A program made the translations under genes and the position numbers. Source: Tenodera sinensis (taxonomy: Eukaryota > Arthropoda > Insecta > Mantodea > Mantidae). Taken from it: a stretch of 64,000 nt of DNA. Position 1 is the stretch's first letter. Each line of letters starts with the position of its first letter. The DNA lies in NCBI GenBank assembly GCA_030765045.1, contig CM060972.1:58480773-58544772 (forward strand), read 5' to 3'. This document shows positions 1 through 11,050 of the stretch, piece after piece. The notes under the pieces were generated by a model. That model was not told the origin of the DNA. It saw nothing but the letters and a program-made list of their open reading frames with translations, and did no database searches.

Positions 1-224
1 ATTCCCTTATAAAAGCTTGGACTAATGTATTTTTATTTGTCATATCCTGCAAGCCACGGTTTAATGTGTTTTGAAAACGTTATAAAATGGAAATTGACGC
101 AGTGTGAAAATTATCTAAACGTCCAATATAAATGGAAATATGTTGCAATTTATAGAGTATTTCTCAAATGGAAATATAATAAAAATATGAATATTTCTCT
201 GGAATGTTCGGTTAACTGCAGCAA

Positions 225-432
225 AATATTGGGCAATGCTGAGCCGAAGACCGTCCCTTCGGAGGACGAAGGTGGCATTTCCTATCATGAAATGCCAAGA
301 CTCCCGCTGAAACTTGCAACCCTGAAATAGCCCAGCAGGACGAAGGTGACGAAAAAGGAGAATAATTGAATGGAAAGAGAAGTGAGGTGAAATGGAGGGA
401 CAGAAGATTCGGGGGATGCAATTAACCCCTAA
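225..432 (-). mobile_element. tRNA-derived SINE, family S1, 3' part
   Basis: Read on the minus strand this segment matches the plus-strand copy at 63775-64000. Shared blocks are a CCCCCGAAT-TTC core, a TTCC-TTTCA pyrimidine stretch, and then TTTCAGGGT followed by CAGCG. The third copy lies at 16230-16450. The tRNA-like head present in the 63.8 kb copy is not seen here, so this copy is truncated at its head. The open frames crossing it on both strands are chance readings of the repeat. Confidence 0.6.
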
Positions 433-1035
433 TTCTCCTGGACAAAAATTTCCGGAAAAAAAAATACGCAGCCGACTTCTGAAAATGCGATCCTTCATAA
501 ACTCCTGAACGAGCAGTGGAAGGCTTCCAAGTATATTCCAGGGGATGAAATAAAAGAGATATAAAAATTAAAGGGTCGGAGCAGGATAAGATTAGTGAAA
601 AGCTAAACATGTGTAATGTGTGTCCAAAAGGCAATTATACTGAAGGACTACCCGAACAGCAAAAGGGCCAGGGCCCAGCTTAAGGGTAGCCAAAGGTATG
701 AGAGATTTGCTACTCAATAAATTATTCATTTATTTCTCCCCATCAGAGAACTTCGGTTCGATGAACGCGAACCTATTGGAAACCGAGATGAAAGTCGCAG
801 ATCTGTGTCCATCCCTGAAGAGCACTAGAAGAGGATCTTCGAGGAGATATGGGCTTTTCTCTCTCTGGAAAGCACACTTGTTACTTTCTTTGAGGAAGTC
901 ACATCTAACATAGTTTGTCTTAAACATTTCTGGTGAAACCTCATATACAGTTCTCCATTTAAAACCTTACGGAGTACAGGGCGTTTCGCCTCTCGCGCGA
1001 CCTTGCTGGACCGGCTGCCGTTGTAGGCGCGGCTA
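433..1035. other. no recognised feature
   Basis: AT-rich sequence with only short chance frames. I see no protein similarity, no terminal repeats and no tRNA-like boxes. Confidence 0.5.
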
Positions 1036-1559
1036 GTCGATACTGGGCCCTGAAAATCCACATCGCGTTCGACAAATCCCTCATTATAATCGGAGGGTTG
1101 GAGTTTGATGTGCTGTTAGCGCTAGACGCAAAATTGGTCCAATATTCTACGAGCAGACTATAAATGCAGAGAGGTACTGAAATGATATTTTGACCCCATT
1201 TTATCATGAAGTGATAGAAGAAGAGAAATCATACGGGTGGTTTCAACAAGATTCTGCTACTGCCCATACAGTAGAGGAATTCGCGAATAAAATTAGGGGA
1301 GTGTTTAAAGATGGCGATTAGTGCTGCTGTAGGGCCCTCTTGCTCCCCCGGTCTAATAGTGTGTGATTTTTACTTGTGGTGTAACCTGAAACACAAAGTT
1401 TACGAGACAAAACTAATACATTAAGAACTGAAACAAAATATTAAAAATGAAATCTGAAACATTACATTGGCCCAACTTAATCGTGCGAATCAGAATGTGT
1501 TCTCCCAATATAACGCTTGTTTAACGGAGGGTGGACGACATTTTCAGCATCTTCTATAA
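1036..1559 (+). pseudogene. mariner-family transposase, C-terminal half, broken
   Basis: Codes for the second half of a Tc1/mariner DDE transposase, the nuclear enzyme that cuts and pastes its own element. Visible blocks in order, across frames: ENPH, then VGVWCA-SA with IGPIFYEQTIN (first catalytic region and its flank), ILTPFYHEVIE, and YGWFQQDSATAH, the block carrying the second catalytic Asp. Then comes WPPRSPGL-like text with CDFYLW, matching the PRSPDL-x-DFFLW signature, and the C-terminal GGRHFQHLL before a TAA at 1557-1559. The reading needs several frameshifts and crosses in-frame stops, so it is dead. The N-terminal DNA-binding half is missing. The family assignment is firm; which mariner clade is not. 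Confidence 0.85.
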
Positions 1560-2060
1560 GGTAAGAGAGTTATACGCGCTTTATGCGCGGTGTTTATGTA
1601 GGATTAAAGCCGGCTGCGACACATCCAATCGCACACAGGCGAAATGCCGTGCGCCCGTTAGGTTTTAAATGAACAACACTATATAAGGGACTTACCCGTC
1701 TTATTCATTGAGATAGACGCTTTTGGTGGTGACCTTGTTGAGTGTTCTTTACAACTATAGACTTTGTAGACGTTGAACGGACTTAAGTGCTGATGTTGAA
1801 GGCTTTGAATGTGATCTAGCTACGAGAATCTTGTCGAAAATCTGCTCCGTTTCGATCGCTAGTCTGAGTTGCGATTTCTCGACATGGTACCAGTTTATCT
1901 GCAATTGAGCTATTAAGTTCCGAACTTCGGGATAGAGGGTTGGCGCATACGCAAGATGTTCAGCACTTCCGAAAACACCTTCTCCCTAACCCAGATCTAG
2001 ATGACTCTCTCTTCTATAAAACGGAGACATTTTGGAAACTTAGATGTTCACCACTGAAGT
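1560..2060. other. no recognised feature
   Basis: Sequence following the mariner tail. It may include that element's 3' flank, but I could not identify an inverted terminus or a TA duplication. Confidence 0.4.
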
Positions 2061-3050
2061 TTACATAAATGGGAGGTGGTGTACATGCAATGTGTGCAAG
2101 ACACCTTCACACAACACACGGAGATCACTAGTGTGGCCAAAGCGCTGGCACTTATGACATCTGGGTGGGTTTGGTATGTATGGCCTGACTTCAATGGCTT
2201 TATACCCTGTCTTAATCCTTTGCAGGAGATGCCCCTGATCAAAGGCAAAGAACAGGGTACGGGTAGGCAGGTATTCGCCTCGTTCTTTCAGCTGAATCCG
2301 ATACACAGATGCGACATCTTGATCTTCTAGGTTCTCCTGAATCTCCTCATTGGACACATCGTCCAATGTGCGGGTGTTTACCACACCGCGCGAGGTCCTA
2401 ACGTAAATTACTTGTCTCAATCTGTTCTATAGTAATCATTAAGTATGAGGACTATTCGGCTCAGCGACTTCTGTTATATTTAACTTAGCGTATTCTTTGT
2501 TTTCTTTTGTGCCTTCTTCTTCTTCTTCTTCTTCTTCTTCACTTCAAGGATTGGTTCATATTAAACCTGTTCCGGTGTCCATTTTGCTCTTGGTCTTCCA
2601 ACATCTCGTTTGCCTTTTAGTTTATATCCCATTGTTAAAGTTGGCAGTCTGTAGTTCGGCATCCTTTGTAGATGTTCATATCATTTTTGGCATGCTCGCA
2701 TCCTGGGCGCCACCCCGACTCAGGGAGAGTCTCGGCGTGCACATTTCTCACCCCAGGGTCTAAACTACCAGCGTATAGACAGAGGGGCCCAACCGCCTTA
2801 AGGAGTGCAACAGCCTTACATGACAAGCAGGGACTGGGAAATAGGCGTCATCCAGTCTTCCTTTGCGTCTGCCCATCCTCTGGCCCGCGCGACGGTATCC
2901 ATCAGACTGTCCTCAGGGTGGTATCTGTTGGGAGGTCAAACAGGTTTGTGGACCACAGTTGACTGGTCTCTCAACCCTTAGAGGCAACCTATCGAGAGGG
3001 TAACTAGGGACCCCGGGAGCACCATTTCCCGTACCTTTCCGCAGTAAACC
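2061..3050 (-). pseudogene. LINE ORF1 (gag-like) region, probably Jockey-type
   Basis: The minus-strand frame at 2061-2420 reads RPYIPNPPRCHKCQRFGH, the classic RNA-binding zinc-knuckle entry of Jockey-type ORF1 proteins. It is preceded by VSNEEIQENLEDQDV and by RTLFFAFDQ, which matches the usual 'PTNTLILTF' strand. ORF1 packages the retrotransposon RNA. The knuckle is damaged: after CxxC and GH the last Cys is displaced to seven residues after the His. Upstream on this strand (2430-3050) shorter frames resemble the 5' leader of the same element, including a Lys- or Glu-coding (GAA)n tract at 2513-2540. That leader part is less certain than the knuckle part. Confidence 0.65.
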
Positions 3051-4035
3051 CTTGGCTGATTCGCAGCAGTGACGGAGCGGTAAGTCAAAACAAACTTATA
3101 TGCATGCTAAGCAGCATTCGCCGTACTACATTACTGTTAAAGCTTCGAAATGTTTCAAAGAAATCGGTAAACTTTATAGTTCGTGTTTTCATTTGATATT
3201 TTGTTCATCCATTTATATATATTATTAATTGATAAATGGTGTAATAAATCCACTGCTTTTACAATTAAATATTTTCAAAAATACAGATTTACAGCACTAT
3301 TACATGAATGTGGTATTCGTCACAGAAATATGTTCATTGTGAAGTACATGTTCATTGACGTATGAGTAAATTTTTAATTGGTCTATTTCTGCTTTATGAT
3401 ATGCTGTTATAGTTGCAGAATTATCAGTACAGTATACTACAATATATTTTCTAGAAGGTGGAAAAGTATATCTCCTGCGGCTTTCCCTTAAACACTGTCT
3501 ATATTGCGAAGTGGTGCGCTCGAGGTCACATGATTTGATGGATGTAAAGCGTAAAATGTAAATACTGGTGTAATTCATAGTATATATAGATTATACCCGG
3601 TGGAAGGGAATTTATTACATTAATTTAAACCAGTGATAGATATTGGTATTTGGAACACATTTGGTATCTTACGTTTTTGTCTCTGACCATTTCCTACAGA
3701 GATGTTTTAGTTTTGTCGAAAACAAGCTGGTAACACTGAAAATTGTATGGGTGTCACTTTCACTAGTTCAGTACATAAATAAACACCGCAGAGCGTGTGT
3801 TGTCAGCGTAAACAAATACCATGCCGTGTCCTTCCATGTTTACTGTGCGATTGTAGGCCAATTAGAATCGTTATCTCCTAAAACATTATACCACCCTGCA
3901 AGCGCCCGACATGTTTACGTCCAGAAACCACCGGTTCAGATCCGTGACTAACCTCAACGGAACGTTGTCGAGTTACTTCACCTCTGAAATTCTTTAATTC
4001 CTTTAATTCTTTTAAGTGGTTAATTATTTTGAAAC
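3051..4035. other. no recognised gene; possible SINE scrap
   Basis: AT-rich. Near 3930-3950 a GGTTCAGATCC string resembles a tRNA B box but no A box or tail is evident, so I leave it uncalled. Frames at 3183-3365, 3300-3578 and 3643-3951 show no similarity I recognise. Confidence 0.4.
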
Positions 4036-4840
4036 CCTGTGTTATGTCCCATAATTACTACCGAAACTATGTCAGAAATAAGTTACTCTACGCATCTTAC
4101 AAGTAACAGACTATTATCTCCGTACATTCTTAAGGAATTACGCATCCAATATGGAACAAAAATTGCAGCAGATGAACCACCACTTTCTTTCCGACGTAAA
4201 ATGTTGTCTTACTTATTTTACCAAGACCTTAACCAGACCTAATTCTGGTGCAGTTGCTCATATATCACGCCAAGATAATACTCAACCCAAAGGGTTCCCT
4301 ATCCAACCCTTCTCCCAAAGAATTGCTACATACCTTGAAGAGTTTAATCTGACTATTCCTTCTTTCATTTCCCGTACCTTCAACATAAATGATATACCAT
4401 GGAGAATAAAATTACCTGTCATCAACACCACTTTGACAAAATATGTGAAGGCTCATACCCAAAAATCTTGTTTTACCATGCTGTTCAAAGAATTGTGTGA
4501 CACGTATGCCAATTTTGAGCCAATTTATACCGATGGTTCCCGGTGTGACAACAATAATGGCTGTGCGGTGGTTGCTCCTAACCACACCATGATGTATAGT
4601 CTACCAGACACTCTCACCATTTTCTCTAGTGAACTGTTTGCTATACGTTTCGCCATGGATTATATATCAAAGAATGGAGACTTCAAATCATTCATTATAT
4701 ACACAGATTCCCTTAGTGCATTAATGGCTATACAACAACGATCTCCTTGCCACACCTTGGTAAGGGAGATACGTGAATTATACAGTGAGCTTATTTCATC
4801 AGGTAGACAACTAATCTTGGCATGGATACCATCTCACACT

Positions 4841-4843
<3 letters not shown>
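4036..4843 (+). pseudogene. LINE ORF2 C-terminus with RNase H domain, interrupted
   Basis: C-terminal part of a non-LTR retrotransposon ORF2. It starts with DEPPLSFRRKMLSYLF, the conserved stretch after the reverse transcriptase thumb. A +1 shift near 4230 then opens the frame PNSGAVAH onward. The RNase H domain, which degrades the RNA strand of the hybrid, follows: IYTDGSR (first catalytic Asp), GCAVV, FSSELFAIRFAM (catalytic Glu), IIYTDSLSAL (catalytic Asp), then WIPSH. The last conserved block (normally WIPSHxGIxGNExAD) is cut at WIPSH by the (CA)n tract. No reverse transcriptase core is present upstream, so the copy is truncated at both ends. Jockey/CR1-like clade is likely. Confidence 0.85.

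Positions 4844-4928
<85 letters not shown>
4843..4928 (+). repeat. (CA)n microsatellite at a LINE/repeat A junction
   Basis: About 43 uninterrupted CA units. It begins directly after the LINE WIPSH codons and ends directly before the right half of repeat A. It lies at the site where repeat A elsewhere carries its internal microsatellite. Confidence 0.95.
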
Positions 4929-4932
<4 letters not shown>

Positions 4933-5061
4933 TCTTTTTCTAAAAATGCTTTTTATGGATTCAGGGGGTCTCGAAACATATATTTCCGGTGAAATCTCGA
5001 CAGCGAATTTTTGGGTGGAATACAATACTTCCCCTGCTTACCAGTAGAGAAAGTAAAAATG
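4929..5061 (+). repeat. repeat A, right half only
   Basis: Starts CGGATCTTTTTCTAAAAATG, continues with TTCAGGGGGTCTC, ATTTCCGGTGAAATCTCGAC and TTTTTGGGTGGAATACAATA, and ends CAGTAGAGAAAGTAAAAA. The same blocks occur at about a dozen other sites in the window. The left half is absent; the LINE fragment sits there instead. Confidence 0.85.
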
Positions 5062-5794
5062 CATTGGAAACTGTTGAAAAATAACCCATATTTCTACCTC
5101 GGCATGCTAAGTGACCTCTTGTTTGTATTTGAGCATGTTTCATAATATGTGCTGCATCATCTGAACTGAAACTATAAAACCTTATGAAACAGAAAATTTG
5201 CGGAAAATTTAGGTCTGTATGCAATTCCAACTGGTGGTTAACAGTATTTCTCCACGTGTGCTGAAACCGGCACACGCCGTAAGGACTTGCAAGGATGGGG
5301 AACAAACGTGGTGTAAATGGGGGGCTGCGACCCCACCTGTCCTCCTCCTTAACGGTCGTTTCCACACCCCACACCCTGTTCCGTTCCGTTCCGCTTCTTG
5401 CAAGACTAGTTTCCTTCCTGCAGCTTGAGGCTTGCAGCAGACTTATAGCAAATGTCTTTCCAGCGATGATAAGTGGGCAGTAGATCTCTTTCAGATCATC
5501 GGCCACCTCCAAAATGTTCACTCTCTGACCAATAATCCATATAAAGAGAGAAAATTTAATATGTAGGGCAGGTAACCTTAAAGCCACTCAACCAACTCTG
5601 ATAAATTTATTCCGCCATTGGACAAAAAAAACTGTTCTTTCTTAAGAACATGGGCCATAAAACACCTAATTTAAATTCATAAAGTATTAAAATGCATTTA
5701 TAAACACATGCACTAAAATATGGACTCATTGGAGCTATACGAATTACACGCCTTATCTTGAGCCCTGTAATCTGGCACTACCAAAGCTCTAAGT
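5062..5794. other. no recognised feature
   Basis: Overlapping frames on both strands around 5209-5587 have no similarity I recognise. No terminal repeats seen. Confidence 0.4.
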
Positions 5795-5880
5795 CAGGCG
5801 TGCCCAACCTTTTTTGAAAAAGGGCTATTGTTGAAAGGTGAATTGGTTTGCGGGCCACATATTTCGATTTTCTTACCGCA
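5795..5880 (+). mobile_element. candidate hAT terminus
   Basis: Begins CAGGCGTGCCCAACCTTTTT and reaches GCGGGCCACATA about 70 bases in. That is the look of the ends of hAT elements of the ZBED/Charlie type. A hAT transposase pseudogene on the minus strand begins about 2.1 kb further on, so this could be its 3' end with other insertions between. I could not find the matching inverted end or an 8-bp duplication, so the link is inference. Confidence 0.4.
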
Positions 5881-6004
5881 TCAAGTATGATCTACATTGT
5901 AAGATAAACCAGTTAATTTTAAAATAGATAACAATGATCTGCTATTTTGTATCAAAATATGAATAATATATTATTTAACTTCAAAATTAGATTAATACAC
6001 ACAT

Positions 6005-6017
6005 ACGCGCGCGCGCG

Positions 6018-6096
<79 letters not shown>

Positions 6097-6098
6097 AG
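6005..6098 (+). repeat. (CG)n(CA)n alternating purine-pyrimidine tract
   Basis: Roughly 20 bases of CG alternation pass straight into about 65 bases of CA and a short GA end. Such tracts readily adopt left-handed Z-DNA under supercoiling. Similar CG/CA switches occur at 26041-26061 and 29288-29307. Confidence 0.9.
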
Positions 6099-6954
6099 TT
6101 GAATCTGCTTTATAGGTGACCCAGATCTAAGTAATTAGTATTTATACGTACATTGTTGTAGGTCCCGCCAAAATGTAATTTAGAAATGTGATAATAGAAC
6201 CTTATTAGTATGTAACGTATGTATTTATACGTAGTTCCCTGTTATACATATTAAATGGCAGTGGGCATACGAAGTACGCTACCTTAAAAGAAATTCGAGG
6301 CATATTTTCCTTATCTCTGCTAACAAAGACGGAAGCTGAGCGGGCGGCTTTCGGCCTCGGAAACAAAAGACAAAGACATTTGCTGGCAGAGTCGACGCGA
6401 GAATGTCGTAGTAACAAATGAGAAGTAAAAATAAAAATATTCGGTATCTGATATTTACTATTGAACAGCGGTTTTGTGTTTCAATTCTCAATTGCGTTTA
6501 ATCAGCCACGAAGAACAGAAAAAGGAAATGTTACACAGTAGATCAGAAAGTAAAATTTACGAGAGGTAGAACTTAATCGACACAAAGTCAAAATCGCTTC
6601 AGACTTAGGAATTGCTTATAGTACCACGGTTTGTACAGCAATCAGTAAAACAATTAGATGTATGTACTTCATACAAGAAAAGTGAAACAAGCCGAATTAA
6701 CCAATTTCTTTAAAGCAGGACCAAGTGCAAATCAATGCTTTCTTCGTACATATCTTGGTTGTTCTTAAAATGTTACACCTGTAGGCTCACTGTATTGCTT
6801 TTTGAAACAAAATATGATGTATTATACAAATTTTGAGTTACAAGTAATCTTCTCTCTCCCCTTGATATAAGCATTAATCAGGTGCATGTGTGTGTGTATG
6901 TGTGTGCGTGTGTGTGTGCACGTCCGAAAATCTGTAGCGCATCGAAGTATGAGA
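6099..6954. other. no recognised gene
   Basis: AT-rich spacer with a short interrupted TG tract at about 6884-6920. Frames near 6205-6491 show no similarity. Confidence 0.4.
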
Positions 6955-7312
6955 TGGGTGTGCGTTCAGATTTCGTCAATAAACACAGTATCGAGCTGTC
7001 TACATTACAAAGGGCTTCGTACCGTGTACCTACTACGTCATTGTAGAGCCTATATTGGCCGTGAGGTTGTCTTTGAAGATTTTCTATCGCTCCGTGGGCT
7101 GGAACCACAAGGTCCTCCTCTGACATTACAGGAGTGCCATAAACCACACTCGTCATACAACTCCACAGAAAATAGTCGAGGAGTGTCAGATCTCCCAACC
7201 CTGCTGGCCATGGAACTGGTCCACCTCTACCAATCCATCGATTTGAATATGCGACGTTCAGGTGATTCCTAACATTTACATCAAAGAGCTCAAGTCGGCC
7301 ACTTCAGGAGCT
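6955..7312 (-). pseudogene. mariner-family transposase, C-terminal fragment
   Basis: Minus-strand reading gives VNVRNHLN, then NRWIGRGGPVPWPA, then LTLLDYFLW, VVYGTPVMSEEDLV, and a degenerate C-terminus. These are the RWIGRGGP-x-WP-x-RSPDLTPLDFFLW signature and following helix of mariner transposases. The third catalytic Asp lies in the LDYFLW block. The RSPD part is altered to GLGD. The N-terminal two thirds and the first two catalytic residues are missing. This copy is independent of the one at 1036-1559, which differs in sequence at the same blocks. Confidence 0.8.
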
Positions 7313-7649
7313 GTGTACTGGTACGAGTCGCACTGCTGTTAAAAATCGTTACTGTAAACGGAAGTTACATAAGTAACGCAGTAGGATGCGCACCAAGATC
7401 TCTATGAAGGAATTTAGCGCATGCGCAGGAATGTTGTTATGCTCAGGTCATTCATTCCAGCACATAGATTCCGTATTCGGAAACCAAAACGAATGTTAAC
7501 AAATTTTCACAACCGTTCGTTCTCAAAATTCAACGCTCTCCAGCGTCCAAACCGTGCATTTCCGGAAAGGGGTTCCTATTTGAACAGTTTGCCATCCCGC
7601 ACAACATACTGCGCGTTGTCGGTGCTTTTTTGGGACACCTAGCATATTC
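7313..7649. other. no recognised feature
   Basis: A plus-strand frame at 7421-7642 and shadows of it on the other strand have no recognisable similarity. The segment could be the 5' region of the preceding mariner fragment, but no inverted terminus was found. Confidence 0.35.
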
Positions 7650-7805
7650 TCTTGGTCGAGAAGGCCACATAACTGATCGGGAGGCACCAGGGCCGCTGAC
7701 CACGTCCCATCTCCAGTACTGCACCCCACTTATGACGCCTGTGTGGGTAGAGGTGAGGGACGCAAGGTCGGGCGGCAGGCCTTGGCCCAGATAGGCTGTT
7801 ATGCC
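7650..7805 (+). mobile_element. SINE family S2, 3' part
   Basis: Shares GCTGACCACGTCCCA, CCAGTACT-CACCCCA, TGACGCCTGT and the GGGCGGCAGGC-AAGGCC tail with copies at 14400-14690 and 61688-62008. The tRNA-like head and first half are absent. Confidence 0.7.
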
Positions 7806-7975
7806 ATGTGGATATGATTAGTAACCCTTGTATGTTTAATACAAATGTTAGTTTAAAATTTAAATATAAGTGTTATATTAAAGTAATGGAATTAATATTT
7901 TGCCTGCCAGTGCGGTGTCATGAACTAGGTATCAAATACGTGGTTTGACTGAGTTGCAGCAGCTGGAAGGGAACT

Positions 7976-10100
7976 TCAGATGACTGCCTGTGGTTTGCAC
8001 TTCATATGTTTCATTCTGGAGGACACTTGTTCACATGTGTATGTGCTACTGAAAAGTGATGCGAAACGAACTGCACGTCTATTAATGCCCGGATAGTTTT
8101 CTCTAGGAAAGTAGACGCGAAAGAATTGTAGTAAGAGGACACTGTTAAACTTATTGTTTAGGTCTGAGGCACATTGAAAATCAACGCACCCCAGTTGCAG
8201 ATCCTCGTCTATGTTAATGCAGAAAGGGGAAAAAAACATTGAAATTATAACGTTCTCATCGAAGTCTTGAAATCTAAGGCGGAATTTGTTTATTAATTCT
8301 GATATTATTTCTGCGTACTTTTGAGAATTTTAATTATTACACTTTTGTAGGGCTGGCAAATGGATAAAGTTGATATTTAATTGTGCTTCCCAAAGTCGCA
8401 ATTTGGTTTCAAAGGTCTTCACGTGGTCAAACATAGTAGTGATCAATTGGTCACGTCTTGGAGACATGAATTAAGTTCGTTCAGTTGTGTTGTTAAATCG
8501 ACCAGAAAGACAAACTCAGCATCCATTCTGTGTCTTTAAATTCAACAACAGGTTTGTCCTTCTCCTCCATAAATTACCACGTCTCCATGCGGAATTGTAC
8601 ATTTCAGTCCATTCTCATTTCTGAGTTTCCATGTAGAATTCAATCAGGAAATGAGATCGCTTTGAATATGCAAGGCTCAAACAGAATTAATTCAAGCTTT
8701 TATGTTGGTCACTTACTTCTATGGGTTCGCCAATATAAACTATGTTTTCTGCTTATTTTAACAAGGTTTTGAGGTTAGTGAATGTTTCTGAGAAGGATAT
8801 ATTGCGAGATTTGTTGTTGTTGTTGTTGTTTTTTTTTTTTTTTACACAACTTTCACTAAGAAAACAAAATGATGAGTGCGCAGTGTGTTACAATGTGTGC
8901 AGTAGAAGTTAGCATCTTTGGCAGATTCAAATCGATAGGGGTTTCCATGTAACACAATTTCTATCCGATTGCACCAAATAAGCGGATAGGGTCCAGTTTC
9001 CTGTGGTATTCAATCTGGGAAAAGAATACGTATTGAATTTGCCATGGAAACGTAGTAATAGTTTGCATTTCGTTTTTGAGATCAAACACTCGCTTCAACA
9101 TTTGTCAACAGCTCAGCCATCTTATTTCACTACAACAAACAGTAATCTCTAATTCTGAACCCAGATTTTGTAAGACATTTTGAAACTCTATGTCGCAAAC
9201 CATGTAAAGAACGAAATTCGCTACTTCTATAACGACTTTTTAAATTTAGGGATATCGCAGATAGATTTTGTTGGTGTATTAAGCAGTGATATTGCATTAC
9301 AGAAATGTTTCCTTCTTTAGCTGCCTCTGCTTGCAATAATCTAACCCTTCTCGTTTGCAGAAGCTCCGTCTGTTATAATGGATAGATTTGTATATTTCAA
9401 GCCAAGCCGGTTCAAGGTATCAGTAGCACCGATCACTTCCACTAAATCATTGGCTTTAGTGGTACCTTTAAGAGGGGCAAGAGCAGCTAATTCTTCTGTA
9501 ATATTGAAATTTTATCAAGTCCCCTTAAGAAAATTGCTAATTGGGAAGCATCGCTCGCAACACTACAGTGCCGCAGAATAGAAGTGGAAATTTGTGGCTC
9601 GATATTGTGAAGCTGGACGCTAATTCGTCAATACGACGAACTGCAGTCTGTCGCGACAAACTTAATTTAGCAAACTGCGCTTTTTTGCCAGTAGATATAA
9701 TATTGACAACACTCAATGCATTCTTTAACAAACTCATCATATGAAAATAGTTAAGAATTTTTGCAATAATTTCTGCCACTGCGTAACTCGCTTTTACCAA
9801 AGATTCATTTTGAAATGACACATTCTTAAAAATTAACTGATGTCGCAAAAGTTTAATTTTAAGTTCGGATACCTTGTCCTCACGAAATTGGCCCTCAAAT
9901 TTATCATATTAAGAGGCATGTTTGGTGTCTTAATGTCGCTTTATGCTATACTCCTTAAACACTACAATTGTTTCACTGCGAATTAAACATACTGCCTTCT
10001 TGTTTACTTCAATAAAAAAGTACTTATTTGCCCAGTTTATTTGAAATGGTCTAACTTCGATTGAAACTTTTCTTTTCTTGCCGCTACACTTATAAGTCAT
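7976..10100 (-). pseudogene. hAT transposase, ZBED5/GTF2IRD2-like, full length but dead
   Basis: A nearly complete hAT transposase can be followed on the minus strand. N-terminus at 10100 (KKRKVSIEV, then INWANKYFLL) leads into the BED-like zinc finger region, with CLIRSETIVVFKEYSIKRH and TKH. Next come FQNESLVKASYAVAEIIAK and RQTAVRRIDELAS, then LKGTTKANDLVEVI and SIITDGAS with the catalytic region. YHCLIHQQNLSA and FVFLVDLTTQLNELN follow, and finally the C-terminal dimerisation region FSSTYTCEQVSSRMKHMK before a stop at 7976. I know this order from the ZBED5/GTF2IRD2 group of hAT proteins. At least five frameshifts or stops, plus a (TTG)n/poly-T insertion at 8811-8843, rule out activity. 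About 2.1 kb matches the usual length of roughly 600-700 residues. Confidence 0.85.
8811..8843 (+). repeat. (TTG)n plus poly-T inside a hAT pseudogene
   Basis: Seven TTG units are followed by about 15 T residues, interrupting the minus-strand transposase frame. Confidence 0.85.
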
Positions 10101-10649
10101 ACTTATCACTAATGAAAAAGCACAGAATTAATTATATTCTTCAAACCTCTAATAGTAACACTACAATGTGAACGAACAAGTGCAAACTGGAAAGTAATTT
10201 AAAATTTCTACAAAATGTGACGATAATAAAACATCTGACACACACTCGCCTTTAAAGGGGTTGTAGTAACCTTACCGCGCGGTCAACAATGCACGGAGAC
10301 TTCAAAGCGATGCGTGGTAGGTAAAATCGTAAATAAAAATCTAGGCTGAATATTTCTTTAAATGGGTGCGATTTCTCCAAGTTTTGAGTAAGAGGATGAC
10401 ATGAACTTTCGCAAACACGTGTGTTGCAAACGGTAAAAAGTCATGCTCTGTCAAGTTGATCCTATTCCAAATAGAATTAATTATTTCACAAACAATAATA
10501 TAACTTACAAATATCACTGCGGGCCACGTGTGATGGGATCGAGTGCCACAAGCGCTCTGCTTTACCAAAGTAACAACTAAGAAGCTGTTCATACTTACCA
10601 CTTGTTCATTTCACTGCATCACATTACCTTTTAGAAAATGAAATGTGTG

Positions 10650-10650
<1 letters not shown>
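10101..10650. other. 5' flank of hAT pseudogene, no gene
   Basis: Should contain the upstream part of the hAT element. GCGGGCCACGTGTG near 10511 echoes the GCGGGCCACATA in the candidate terminus at 5795 but in the same orientation, so it is not a simple inverted end. Confidence 0.35.

Positions 10651-10712
<62 letters not shown>
10651..10712 (+). repeat. (GA)n microsatellite
   Basis: About 30 GA units. On its right it joins the left half of an inverted repeat A copy; on its left it joins unrelated sequence. Confidence 0.95.
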
Positions 10713-10713
<1 letters not shown>

Positions 10714-11050
10714 AGCATATCCCAAAAGCGAAAAGTGGAGTGTTTATACTAACTTGCAAGGAAGCAACACGAATATTTTCAAGTCTCCCACCACAAACAA
10801 CTCTTTATGGACATGCTTTTATATTTCTTTTTGTTAAAATGACTAACGACTGAATGATTAAATTAATGCGCTTAACATACGTGACTAATTTTCTGGGATT
10901 ACTCTATGAAGTCTCCTTCGCTAGAATGAATTCTGTCAAATGTATATCTGTTAAACCATAAAAGATAGATGCAATTTTTCCACACAAAAAGTCTTTAAAA
11001 TATACAATGTTTTGGCATCAGCAATTTCCGAGGTACTGGTTATTATTGGT
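10713..11050 (-). repeat. repeat A, left half only
   Basis: Begins GCAGCATATCCCAAAAGCGA, equivalent to the GCATAACTCAAAAGCGAAAA block of repeat A, followed by GCAACACGAATATTTTCAAG. It continues through degenerate versions of the GTAAACC-TAAAAGATAG and AAAATATACAATGTTTTGG blocks. The right half of the element is missing beyond the (GA)n tract. Confidence 0.6.

Noticed and set aside
25..634. Overlapping open frames at the window start
   Set aside because: They cross a SINE S1 copy and AT-rich DNA on both strands without any similarity.
2640..3060. Ribosomal RNA fragment, suggested by GC-rich text
   Set aside because: No recognisable conserved rRNA core; minus-strand reading and position fit a LINE 5' region better.
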